Origin: Rossellomorea arthrocnemi
GTDB taxonomy: Bacteria; Bacillota; Bacilli; Bacillales; Bacillaceae_B
DNA length: 37,214 bases
Assembly: GCF_904424705.1 (NCBI RefSeq)
Contig: NZ_CAJGBF010000027.1
Location: 1 to 37,214, forward strand
Reading direction: 5' to 3'
Both the position numbers and the translations under genes were made by a program. Positions 1 through 6,700 of the stretch are shown here, one piece after another. The notes below the pieces were generated by a model. That model searched no databases, was not told where the DNA came from, and worked only from the letters and a program-made list of their open reading frames with translations. How positions within the stretch are numbered: the first letter of the stretch is position 1; every line of letters begins with the position of its first letter.

Positions 1-41
1 ACGGCCCATTTCGTCTCACTTGAATATACGTTTTTGCCCAT
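1..41 (-). CDS. IS3-family transposase OrfA, N-terminal fragment (copy 1)
   Basis: Thirteen codons plus two bases are visible, reading MGKNVYSSETKWA and continuing past base 1. The ATG at 41 follows GGAGGTG at about 9 bases' spacing. In the IS3 family, OrfA is a small helix-turn-helix protein made with OrfB by frameshifting, and the fusion carries out transposition. Only the start is present, so neither the HTH nor the DDE domain can be checked. Transcription runs outward, in the same direction as the upstream ylbO gene. Confidence 0.6.
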   Translation of the reverse strand, partial: MGKNVYSSETKWA

Positions 42-44
42 GCA

Positions 45-98
45 AAAACACCTCCGTTTTCAGTACTTGTAATAAGTGTACCATTTCGGAGGTGTTTT
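45..98 (-). promoter_or_regulatory. IS leader hairpin that can mask the transposase ribosome binding site (copy 1)
   Basis: The 12-base arm at 87-98 is perfectly complementary to the arm at 45-56, with a 30-base loop. The 3' arm (minus strand) contains the GGAGGTG Shine-Dalgarno of OrfA. A transcript entering from outside the IS would carry both arms and could hide the site; a transcript starting in the loop would not. Protection of transposase from read-through by such structures is known for other IS elements (IS10, IS50). That it works here is inference. Confidence 0.55.
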
Positions 99-127
99 AT
101 ATTGTCCCATTTAATTATGTTAGTCTA

Positions 128-157
128 CTCAAAAGTTTTTGAGTCTGCCTTTTTTTG
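128..157 (-). terminator. ylbO terminator interrupted by the insertion sequence
   Basis: Read on the minus strand: a run of seven A, then GGCAG, ACTCAAAA, loop AC and TTTTGAGT, then the IS begins. An intact bidirectional terminator would continue with CTGCC and a T tract, so the IS has removed the base of the stem and the T tract from ylbO's side. On the plus strand a shorter 8-bp hairpin followed by CTGCC and seven T remains. Confidence 0.6.
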
Positions 158-160
158 ATT

Positions 161-781
161 TCATTTATTCAACCTTTGCAAGTTTCCATTCTTATCCATT
201 TGAAATTTAACTTTGTCTTCATTCCCTTGCAACAGAGCCATTTTTCTTGCTTTTTCAAAGATAGCTAATAAAGATTTGTGATCTTCTTCAAGGAGAGTGA
301 ATTTTTCTTCATATTCTTTCAATCCCATTTCTGCTCCCCTAAGCTTTTCCTGCAGCTGTGAGATTTGTTCATGAAGTTGACTGTTTTCATTCCTTACTTT
401 CTCTTCATTCCGAACAGCTTCCTCAGCCTTTTGGAGATACTGTATCATACTTCCCATTGAGAAGGTTTCCGGTGCTGCAGCTAGTTCCGTTGAGTTTTCT
501 TCCCTCTTCTCTTCCTGCTTTTCTTGTATCGCCTTACTCAAGGGAGAGTGCTTCTTGGCGTGTTTCCTCTGCGTTTTGGCGAGTTCAATTCCAGATTTAT
601 ATTGTTTACGAACAAACGAATTCCAACGAAATCCGCATGCAGCGGATGTTCTAGATAGCTTCTTCCCTACTTCTTCAAACGCTTGCAGCTGGGTACCACC
701 TTCACGTATGTGGCGCAATACCACTTCTGCTAGCAATACATCTTCATCCTGGCTCCAAGCATCCTGTCTATTTGAAGACAT
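161..781 (-). CDS. ylbO: RsfA-family (YlbO-like) transcriptional regulator
   Basis: The N-terminus ([20 protein letters not shown], then a CGFRWN motif) is the Myb/SANT-like DNA-binding domain of the RsfA/YlbO family, followed by a basic stretch, a low-complexity linker and a glutamate-rich coiled coil (about residues 105-190). RsfA is a prespore regulator of the sigma F regulon in B. subtilis; YlbO is its paralogue, so a sporulation role is likely. I start it at the ATG at 781, where AGGGGGG lies about 6 bases upstream; the in-frame ATG at 787 abuts that sequence with no spacing. About 206 residues, slightly longer than I recall for B. subtilis YlbO. Its terminator is interrupted by the insertion sequence. 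Confidence 0.88.
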   Translation of the reverse strand: MSSNRQDAWSQDEDVLLAEVVLRHIREGGTQLQAFEEVGKKLSRTSAACGFRWNSFVRKQYKSGIELAKTQRKHAKKHSPLSKAIQEKQEEKREENSTELAAAPETFSMGSMIQYLQKAEEAVRNEEKVRNENSQLHEQISQLQEKLRGAEMGLKEYEEKFTLLEEDHKSLLAIFEKARKMALLQGNEDKVKFQMDKNGNLQRLNK

Positions 782-865
782 TTCCATCCCCCCTGTTTAA
801 TCAGTTTCTCCATACATATGCTCTTACTAGAGAAGATAGAATCAGCATCACTATTTTTTACCCTC

Positions 866-897
866 AAAAAAAGAACAGGCTTTCTTTCGGCCTGTTC
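866..897 (-). terminator. Rho-independent terminator after the enoyl-CoA hydratase gene
   Basis: The inverted repeat GAACAGGC / GCCTGTTC has a 9-base loop and is followed on the minus strand by a run of seven T, just past the stop codon at 916. Confidence 0.8.
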
Positions 898-915
898 CTC
901 TTGACTATGTATGAT

Positions 916-1674
916 TTAGTTAGAAAAAAATTGATCCACTGCTTCGTGATGCTCATCACGTGCCCAGAGCTTAGAGCATTGTTTTATTTCCCCAATAATA
1001 TTCTCTTCTATTTTTTTCTTATCCCACTTAGAAAGAAGTTGATGTTTATATGCCTTCAAGACCCCTGCAGGTTTTGATGTAATCATTTTAATAAGTGGAC
1101 TGTTATATAAAGGGTCGATATCATCCACTAATTCATCAATAAACCCCATTTCATTAAGGACTTCTGCTTGTTCCAGACGCGCTGTCATTAAAAGAGAAAG
1201 GGCAGAAGACACTGGAATTCTTTCTAGAAGCAATGTCCCTCCTCCCCATCCGGTGGTGATGGCAAGATTCCCCTGAACAAACCCCATTTTTGCGGTTCTT
1301 TTCGCAATTCTGAAATCACATGCAGCGGCGATTTCACACCCTCCTCCAATCGCAGTTCCATTAATAAAAGCAATCGTAGGCTTCGGCAGAAATGCCAGTT
1401 TCGTAAGTAAACCACCCATCTTACTGAGCATTTCATAGCTTTCATTTTCAGTTTTCAGATTATGAAACTGAGATAAATCTCCTCCGGAACAAAAAGCCTG
1501 TTCCCCACTTCCAGCTATGAGAAGTGCTTTCACATGATTGTTTTGAACGCTCTCTTCTATTGCCTTCCCGAGCCCTTCCATGACTTCATAGCTCACTGCA
1601 TTTCGCTTTTCAGGGCGGTCGATGATAAACTTCAATAGCCCTTTATCATTCATATGTAGTAAATATTCTCCCAT
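916..1674 (-). CDS. Enoyl-CoA hydratase/isomerase family protein
   Basis: A 252-residue crotonase-fold protein. The motifs IDRPEKRNAVS near the N-terminus, AFCSGGDLSQF (oxyanion-hole region) and AFINGTAIGGGCEIAAACDF identify the enoyl-CoA hydratase/isomerase superfamily, which stabilises a thioester enolate. Members hydrate, isomerise or hydrolyse acyl-CoA, and substrate cannot be read from sequence. The segment usually holding the two catalytic glutamates reads FVQGNLAITTGWGGG, with no Glu at the usual places, so hydratase chemistry is doubtful. Start chosen at 1674 because AGGGGG lies 8-9 bases upstream; the frame stays open to 1743. It stands alone between terminators next to rpmF. I recall a similar gene beside rpmF in other Bacillus groups but not in B. 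subtilis. Confidence 0.85.
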   Translation of the reverse strand: MGEYLLHMNDKGLLKFIIDRPEKRNAVSYEVMEGLGKAIEESVQNNHVKALLIAGSGEQAFCSGGDLSQFHNLKTENESYEMLSKMGGLLTKLAFLPKPTIAFINGTAIGGGCEIAAACDFRIAKRTAKMGFVQGNLAITTGWGGGTLLLERIPVSSALSLLMTARLEQAEVLNEMGFIDELVDDIDPLYNSPLIKMITSKPAGVLKAYKHQLLSKWDKKKIEENIIGEIKQCSKLWARDEHHEAVDQFFSN

Positions 1675-1748
1675 TTCATAATCCCCCTGTCTTACATTTA
1701 GTGTATGGTTTTCTGATGAGGATGAACAGACCTTTCTTCTCAAACGAC

Positions 1749-1788
1749 AAAAAAAACGTGAAGAGCCATGGTCTCTTCACGTTTTTTT
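1749..1788 (-). terminator. Terminator after rpmF
   Basis: The stem CGTGAAGAG / CTCTTCACG is flanked by A-rich and T-rich tracts, so it can end transcription from either side. It sits directly after the rpmF stop codon. Confidence 0.88.
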
Positions 1789-1801
1789 GAGGTGTAAACG
1801 A

Positions 1802-1975
1802 TTATTTGTTTACAACTTCTTTTCCTTTATACGTTCCGCACTCTTTACAAACACGGTGTGCCAATTTCATTTCACCACAGTTTGGGCATGCTACCATACC
1901 AGGTACACGTAGTTTGAAGTGTGTACGACGTTGTCTTTTTGCTGTTTTAGAAGTTCTTCTAAAAGGTACTGCCAT
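1802..1975 (-). CDS. rpmF: 50S ribosomal protein L32
   Basis: The 57-residue product starts [20 protein letters not shown] and has the zinc-ribbon form of L32, with Cys30-x2-Cys33 and Cys43-x2-Cys46. L32 is a small large-subunit ribosomal protein near the peptidyl transferase end. The ATG at 1975 has AAGGAGG about 8 bases upstream; an in-frame GTG at 1984 overlaps that site and is rejected. It follows ylbN on the same strand with a short gap and no terminator, the conserved ylbN-rpmF arrangement, so the two are probably co-transcribed from the promoter at 2610-2638. With all four cysteines present it is the zinc-containing type. Confidence 0.97.
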   Translation of the reverse strand: MAVPFRRTSKTAKRQRRTHFKLRVPGMVACPNCGEMKLAHRVCKECGTYKGKEVVNK

Positions 1976-2039
1976 TCTTCCCACCTCCTTAAAAGAGATT
2001 CATACTCATTATGAAGCCAGTCGAGCTGGTACTTCGCTT

Positions 2040-2582
2040 TTAAGAGTTCTTGTTTTGATCAAGAAGTTTTGCTAAATCAGCGAGTCGAGGATCGACTTTT
2101 TTCTCTTCCTCTTGTTCGACTTGATAAGCCTGTTCTTCCGTCATCACTTCCCAGTTCTTTCCGGAAGGCATCTCATCTTGTTCTCTCGCTTCATCACTGA
2201 TTACTTGCATCGGAATCTCAAGTAATAGCAATTCTCTGATAGCCGGTTTTAAATCAATAACATCACCTTGTATACGATGTACTTCCTCTTCCTCATACTG
2301 ATCATAATCAGCTTCATTTAGAAGATACGTCTCAATTGTATTGATGTCAACTGGTAAATCGACATCCACAAGGGTTCTTGAGCAAGGTAATACTAACTTT
2401 CCTTCTATATGAAGATGAAAAGTGACACGGCTTGAACCGATATCTGCCTTTCCGGACACCCGAATAGGTGAGACTTCTATAATTTGTGGATCGACTTTTT
2501 TCAGTTCGTCCAAATTAATCGTTTCGTCTATGGAAAGTCCCTTGTCTCTAAATTTTTGTAATTGTATTATTGACCATTTCAA
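2040..2582 (-). CDS. ylbN: YlbN/YceD family protein (DUF177)
   Basis: About 180 residues of the DUF177 (YceD) family, which is found next to rpmF across many bacteria; in E. coli and plants it has been linked to 23S rRNA accumulation. The N-terminal half ends in a segment with LPCSRTLVDVDLPVDI, and the middle and C-terminus are very acidic, as usual for the family. The likely start is the TTG at 2582, six to seven bases after GAGGTG, giving MKWSIIQLQKF as in B. subtilis YlbN; the GTG at 2591 lies inside the Shine-Dalgarno. It is the first gene of the ylbN-rpmF unit. Confidence 0.93.
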   Translation of the reverse strand: MKWSIIQLQKFRDKGLSIDETINLDELKKVDPQIIEVSPIRVSGKADIGSSRVTFHLHIEGKLVLPCSRTLVDVDLPVDINTIETYLLNEADYDQYEEEEVHRIQGDVIDLKPAIRELLLLEIPMQVISDEAREQDEMPSGKNWEVMTEEQAYQVEQEEEKKVDPRLADLAKLLDQNKNS

Positions 2583-2609
2583 TGTAATCACCTCAAGGCA
2601 ACAAAGGTA

Positions 2610-2638
2610 ATTATAGCTTTCATAATACCGTTTGTCAA
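2610..2638 (-). promoter_or_regulatory. Sigma A promoter of ylbN-rpmF, full consensus
   Basis: On the minus strand TTGACA (2633-2638) and TATAAT (2610-2615) are separated by exactly 17 bases. Both hexamers match the vegetative consensus perfectly. The -10 lies about 28 bases ahead of the ylbN start, so the leader is short. A strong promoter fits a ribosomal protein transcript. Confidence 0.88.
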
Positions 2639-2775
2639 TATTTTTTCTTTACACTCTTCACAACCATAGTGTTGTAATTATAACGTTTAAATATAAGGTC
2701 TTTCAAATATTTTATAAAATTCATTGTGGTTCTTTCAGAACAATTGGAAAGTCGTAGTGTATACAAAACACGGAA

Positions 2776-2907
2776 CGTTCATTTCCCCTCGCAGGCACAA
2801 GACTCCTAGGGGAGGAAGTCGAGCCTCATCGGGCTTTATGCCATGCGTGGTCTCGATCTTTCCGCTTTTTCCGTCAGGAGTCAAGTGCCTTCCGGTACAC
2901 CCCACTG
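2776..2907 (-). repeat. Structured Bacillaceae intergenic repeat, copy 1
   Basis: The element has 15-base outer arms at 2793-2807 and 2876-2890 that pair except for a central 2x2 mismatch, and an inner stem TCGAG (2819-2823) / CTCGA (2852-2856). Read on the minus strand it aligns with the plus-strand repeat at 3186-3302 (AGGCACTTGACTCCT against AGGTGCTCGAATCCT, GAGACC against AAGACC, then GGCT, ending in GGAAAT-AAC). I recognise this kind of repeat from intergenic regions of many Bacillaceae genomes but know no name or function. The short ORFs across it are not credible genes. Confidence 0.65.
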
Positions 2908-3185
2908 TTTGCTCCATGTTTCATATATAATCATAAGATGACCAAACAAAAACATAGCCCCACTTATCAATAGATTGTTCCCAAAAATAATCTATTTGTT
3001 TGCTATTAAACTAATCCTACGTATTTTTCCCCTTTGCTCTACTTTTCCCATAACAAAAACAAATTAATACAACCCGAAATTCCTAATGTAGAATCAGAAA
3101 CACCACTCCAAAAATAAAAAAGTTGGTTTTTCAAATATGTTATATTTATTTTAGATCTTATGAGAAAGTCATGCCACAGAAATTG

Positions 3186-3302
3186 ATTGGAGCGGAAGGT
3201 GCTCGAATCCTGCAAGAACAGTTGGACAGGTAAGACCCCGGAGGCACTGTTGGAGGCTTACCGCCCGCCCCCGGAAAGCGAGCACCTGGAGTGGAAATCA
3301 AC
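3186..3302 (+). repeat. Structured Bacillaceae intergenic repeat, copy 2
   Basis: The outer stem AGGTGCTCG (3197-3205) / CGAGCACCT (3279-3287) is perfect over 9 bp. The inner stem GGTAAG (3229-3234) / CTTACC (3257-3262) is perfect over 6 bp. The flanks TTGATT (3183-3188) and AATCAA (3296-3301) can extend the outer helix. It is the better-preserved partner of the copy at 2776-2907. Compensatory differences between them support a conserved fold of about 120 bases, acting as RNA or as a DNA cruciform. Confidence 0.7.
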
Positions 3303-3424
3303 TACTGCTCTTTCTTACAATATAAAAATAGGAACAATCCAAATATAAAAAGGGGAGAATCTATATCATTCCCTTATATAATGAACATCATAAGCATGAT
3401 TATAGATTTAGAAGGGGGATTCTT

Positions 3425-4636
3425 ATGAGAGCTACTGGAGTTGTTGTAGAATATAATCCATTTCATAACGGACATTTACATCATTTAAAGGAAACACGGA
3501 ACACAACAGGAGCCGACATCGTGGTTGCTGTGATGAGTGGTCATTTCCTTCAACGGGGGGAGCCGGCACTCGTCTCCAAATGGGCTCGTACTAAAATGGC
3601 TTTGGATGCCGGGGTGGATGTTGTCATTGAGCTACCATACAGCTTTGCCACACAGCATGCTGAAATTTTTTCAAGGGGAGCCATTTCACTTCTTGATCGT
3701 GTTGGATGTGAGAGCTTTTGCTTTGGAAGTGAAGATGGGGGTATTGATGCTTTCGAGAAAACCATTCAATTTATTCATACAAACCAAGAGCAATACGATC
3801 TCTACATACGGGAATATATTCAGGAAGGTATGAGCTATCCATCAGCTCTGGCTAATGCCTTTCAAAAGTTGGGGAATCAAAAATCTGTCATCGATTTAAG
3901 CAAGCCTAACAATATATTAGGATTTCATTATATAGAAGCAAAGAATAAACTAGCTTCATCATTAAAGGCGTATACTATTACTCGTGAATCCGCCGGTTAC
4001 CATGATGAACATTTCTCTTCTCCTTCGATTGCCAGTGCAACCAGCATTCGAAAAAGTATTTTTAGCACGGAGAAACATCATGAACTCAGTTCATATCTTC
4101 CAGACAGTTCCGTGCAAGAACTATATAGGTATAAAAAAGAATACGGTGGCTTTCACAGGTGGGAGAATTATTGGACGATGCTGCAGTACAAGCTTCTATC
4201 TTCCTCAAAGGAAGAACTAAGGGGTATCTATGAAATAGAAGAAGGGATAGAAAATAGGATGGTAGAGTGTGCAAAAACATCCACCTCCTTTGAAGAATTC
4301 ATGAACAAACTTAAGACGAAGCGCTATACATGGACGCGCCTACAGAGAATGCTCCTTCATATTCTAACCAATACACAGAAAGAAGAGATGAGGGGCAGGC
4401 ACCATTCCCCAAGTTACATCCGCCTGTTGGGAATGAATAAAAGTGGCAGAGAATATATCCATTCCAAGAAAAAGAACTTCACACTTCCTTTGATCAGCAA
4501 GCTATCCAGTGCGGATCAAAAAGCTGTCCAATTGGATATTCAAGCTGCGGAAATCTTTTCACTGGGTCTAACGGATACCGGATCACGAAAAAAATTACTT
4601 CGCCAGGAATGGTCGCAACCTCCTGTCATGATATAG
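3425..4636 (+). CDS. tmcAL: tRNA(Met) cytidine acetate ligase TmcAL (YlbM)
   Basis: The 403-residue protein belongs to the YlbM/TmcAL family, which uses acetate and ATP to form N4-acetylcytidine at the wobble position of elongator tRNA(Met). The N-terminal nucleotidyltransferase-like fold shows VVEYNPFHNGHLHHL, with the HNGH signature resembling HxGH of adenylate-forming enzymes, followed by VVAVMSGHFLQRGEPAL and VIELPYSFATQHAE, typical of the family. Length is as expected. The ATG follows AGAAGGGGG by about 7 bases. It is transcribed alone, divergent from ylbN and convergent with ylbL, sharing a terminator. Confidence 0.95.
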   Translation: MRATGVVVEYNPFHNGHLHHLKETRNTTGADIVVAVMSGHFLQRGEPALVSKWARTKMALDAGVDVVIELPYSFATQHAEIFSRGAISLLDRVGCESFCFGSEDGGIDAFEKTIQFIHTNQEQYDLYIREYIQEGMSYPSALANAFQKLGNQKSVIDLSKPNNILGFHYIEAKNKLASSLKAYTITRESAGYHDEHFSSPSIASATSIRKSIFSTEKHHELSSYLPDSSVQELYRYKKEYGGFHRWENYWTMLQYKLLSSSKEELRGIYEIEEGIENRMVECAKTSTSFEEFMNKLKTKRYTWTRLQRMLLHILTNTQKEEMRGRHHSPSYIRLLGMNKSGREYIHSKKKNFTLPLISKLSSADQKAVQLDIQAAEIFSLGLTDTGSRKKLLRQEWSQPPVMI

Positions 4637-4653
4637 ACCCACAAGATGATCAT

Positions 4654-4703
4654 GAATAAAGAGGCTGCCTCCTAAAAACAGGGCAGCCTCTTTATTCATT
4701 TTT
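4654..4703. terminator. Bidirectional terminator between ylbM and ylbL
   Basis: The 16-bp stem GAATAAAGAGGCTGCC / GGCAGCCTCTTTATTC (4654-4669 and 4682-4697) is followed by T's on the plus strand. Its right arm reaches into the ylbL stop codon at 4696-4698, so it serves the two convergent genes. Confidence 0.85.
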
Positions 4704-5739
4704 CGATCGATTTCAGGAAGGTCAGTGCTTCATCAAATGTTTTCACTGGAATTACTTTCATTTCGGTACCGATATCTTCAGCTGTTCTTTTTGCAGCAGT
4801 GTAATTGGATTCAAAATCAGGATATTTTTCCTTCATTTCCTTCGTAACCGTTTCATCTGGTGCAAGGAAGTATTCTGCACCCGCTTTGTCTGCCGCAATG
4901 ATTTTTTGTTCGATGCCGCCGATTCGTCCGACTTGCCCATCTTCAGAAATCGTTCCGGTCCCTGCAATTCTATGCCCTTTTGCCAGGTCTTCCTTCGTTA
5001 ATTGATCATAGATTTCCAAGCTGAACATTAATCCTGCAGAAGGGCCTCCTATCTCCTCAGTCTTAAGCTTTACTGGTGGATCGGTAATAATTTCCTTATC
5101 ATCGCTTAACGTGATACCGAGACCAATCTTGTCAGGCACATCCGGGAAAGCTTTGAGGGGGATCGTTTCAACCTTCTCCTTTTCACCTCTGATGTACGTG
5201 ATATCCACTTTATCCCCTTTTGTCTTTCCACTTACATAGTCAATGAATTCTTGTGACGATTGAAAGGTTTGACCGTCGATGGCTGTAATCCGGTCACCGG
5301 GTTTGAGAACTTTTTCAGCAGGCATGGAAGGATATATATTTAATACATAGATTCCTTTATATTTGTATTCAAATGGTTTGCCTGCTTTTGTATATGCCAC
5401 TTCAATAGCATGGCTTTGGGAATTATTCATGAGCTGAAGCTGACGAAGATTGTATTCCTCATCACTTTCATGTGGACTCCTGATTTCCTCGACGGGAAAG
5501 ATATATTCATATTTCCTTATGCTCGCCATTAGATAGGCATATATATTCGCCCTTCCCATTCTTACGGTGGTAAGCATCAGTTCCCCATCATCTTCATATC
5601 CATTTTCAACGTGGACGATGGGATCGAGTTCATGTGCACTTCCAGGTTTCGTTACATAGAAAGGAAGATAATAAAAAGAAGTGGCGACCATGATGATGGT
5701 CATGATGACCAAGGTTCTTATTAACGTTTTTGTTTTCAT
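4696..5739 (-). CDS. ylbL: YlbL, membrane-anchored PDZ/Lon-like serine protease (SepM family)
   Basis: The 347-residue protein has an N-terminal signal anchor (about residues 7-27), a PDZ domain around 120-195 (VLNIYPSMPAEKVLKPGDRI) and a C-terminal Lon-type (S16) protease domain. The catalytic pair is visible: Ser234 in GPSAG and Lys279 in GGIEQKIIAAD. The active site should therefore face the cell exterior. Related SepM processes a competence peptide in streptococci; the natural substrate in Bacillus is not something I can state. I start it at the ATG at 5739, with AAGGAG inside the end of ylbK, five bases from that gene's stop; the in-frame codon at 5757 is part of ylbK. The two genes form one unit. 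Confidence 0.92.
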   Translation of the reverse strand: MKTKTLIRTLVIMTIIMVATSFYYLPFYVTKPGSAHELDPIVHVENGYEDDGELMLTTVRMGRANIYAYLMASIRKYEYIFPVEEIRSPHESDEEYNLRQLQLMNNSQSHAIEVAYTKAGKPFEYKYKGIYVLNIYPSMPAEKVLKPGDRITAIDGQTFQSSQEFIDYVSGKTKGDKVDITYIRGEKEKVETIPLKAFPDVPDKIGLGITLSDDKEIITDPPVKLKTEEIGGPSAGLMFSLEIYDQLTKEDLAKGHRIAGTGTISEDGQVGRIGGIEQKIIAADKAGAEYFLAPDETVTKEMKEKYPDFESNYTAAKRTAEDIGTEMKVIPVKTFDEALTFLKSIEK

Positions 5740-5744
5740 ACTCT

Positions 5745-6524
5745 TTACTCCTTCCAATTGTCTAAAGCTTCCTGAATTGAAGGAATAACCTTCTTCGCTT
5801 CATCTTCCCCCATGTCGATGATTTCTTCAATATTTTTAAAAGCTCTGGTGCTGTACGTTTCCACATGGGGTCTGATCATGAAGTCAGAAGCAAATTCCCG
5901 GTGTGCGACGATTTCTAATTGAAGGATATCAATGCTTTGCATGATCACGTCATAAATGGTTGTGATTTCTGCATTTCGTTTTACATGTGATACATCGACT
6001 CCTATAACAATGTCCGCCCCCATTTCTTTCACAACCGAAACCGGGACACGGTCGATGACGCCGCCGTCAACCAATAGACGTCCATTTATCTTTTCAGGTA
6101 CAAAGATACCGGGTATGGCAATACTTGCCCGTACAGCACTTGAAATAGGCCCGGAGGTGAAGATGACCTTTTCCCCATTCGTAATATCCGTAGCCACGAC
6201 GCTCACAGGAATATTTAATTCCTCAATATTTTTATTATGAGTAAAAAGCTGAATGAACTCCTTTATTCTTTTCCCTGAAATAAACCCCATTTTCGGAACG
6301 GTAAAGTCCAGGTAATACTTTCTTCTGAATGTGGTGGAAAGCTTGTATAGGTCCTCCATCTTGTGACCCACCCCATAGAAACAACCAACAAGCGCACCCA
6401 TGCTGCTGCCAGCTATCATATCAACCGGTATTTTCGCATCATCAAATGCCTTTAATACACCTAAATGGGCAAATCCCCTTGCGCCACCCGAGCCGAGGGC
6501 TAATCCAATTTTCGGTCTGTTCAT
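5745..6524 (-). CDS. ylbK: Patatin-like phospholipase/esterase YlbK (RssA family)
   Basis: A 259-residue patatin-fold hydrolase. The oxyanion loop GSGGARGFAHLG (residues 11-22), the nucleophile elbow GSSMG with Ser41, and the second member of the Ser-Asp dyad, Asp153 in DGG, are all present, so it should be an active serine lipid acyl hydrolase or esterase. RssA in E. coli belongs to the same family; the substrate is unknown. No signal peptide is visible, so it is probably cytoplasmic. The ATG has AAGGGGGAAGGG upstream. It precedes ylbL with overlapping translation signals and is divergent from ylbJ. Confidence 0.93.
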   Translation of the reverse strand: MNRPKIGLALGSGGARGFAHLGVLKAFDDAKIPVDMIAGSSMGALVGCFYGVGHKMEDLYKLSTTFRRKYYLDFTVPKMGFISGKRIKEFIQLFTHNKNIEELNIPVSVVATDITNGEKVIFTSGPISSAVRASIAIPGIFVPEKINGRLLVDGGVIDRVPVSVVKEMGADIVIGVDVSHVKRNAEITTIYDVIMQSIDILQLEIVAHREFASDFMIRPHVETYSTRAFKNIEEIIDMGEDEAKKVIPSIQEALDNWKE

Positions 6525-6700
6525 GCCCTTCCCCCTTTTCCCGAGTTATCGGTCTATTCATCATATGGTCTATTTCGATTATGTATGAGTATATTGAATA
6601 ATATGAGGACAAGTTGAATTAATCTCATTTTATCATTCTTTTCCCGTTTCACAAGGAATTGAGATAGAAGGATCTTATTTCATAAGGGGAGGAAGTCCGG

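Larger units (their letters stand above)
1..127 (-). mobile_element. Inward-facing end of an IS3-like insertion sequence (copy 1)
   Basis: Bases 3-127 are the exact reverse complement of 37090-37214. The shared stretch holds an untranslated leader and the first codons of a small ORF that runs out of the window. It begins (minus strand) with AGACTAACATAATTAAATGG, directly after half of a terminator hairpin, so the IS boundary lies at about 127. The encoded N-terminus resembles the OrfA start of IS3-family (IS150-like) transposases as I remember them; the element is cut by the window edge, so the family is inferred from 13 residues and the context. Confidence 0.7.
2583..3424. other. Long intergenic region between divergent ylbN and ylbM
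   Basis: This 842-base gap holds the ylbN promoter at its left end and two structured repeats in opposite orientation (2776-2907 and 3186-3302). The AT-rich 2908-3160 stretch contains no ORF with a ribosome binding site and no hairpin I can defend. The last 60 bases carry the ylbM leader with AGAAGGGGG. A TATAAT sits at 3377-3382, but no matching -35 box is visible upstream of it. Confidence 0.6.

Noticed and set aside
2724..2930. Overlapping 60-70 residue ORFs on both strands
   Set aside because: They lie entirely in the structured repeat and its flank, have no ribosome binding site and show no protein-like composition.
3360..3424. TATAAT at 3377-3382 as the ylbM promoter
   Set aside because: No -35 hexamer lies at 16-18 bases; the upstream sequence is GGAGAA-like. 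I mention it only in the intergenic entry.
6560..6610. Sigma E-like boxes (TCATATT and CATACAT) on the minus strand ahead of ylbK
   Set aside because: The spacing of about 12 bases is shorter than the sigma E norm, the -10 lacks the final T, and they face ylbK rather than the sporulation gene ylbJ.
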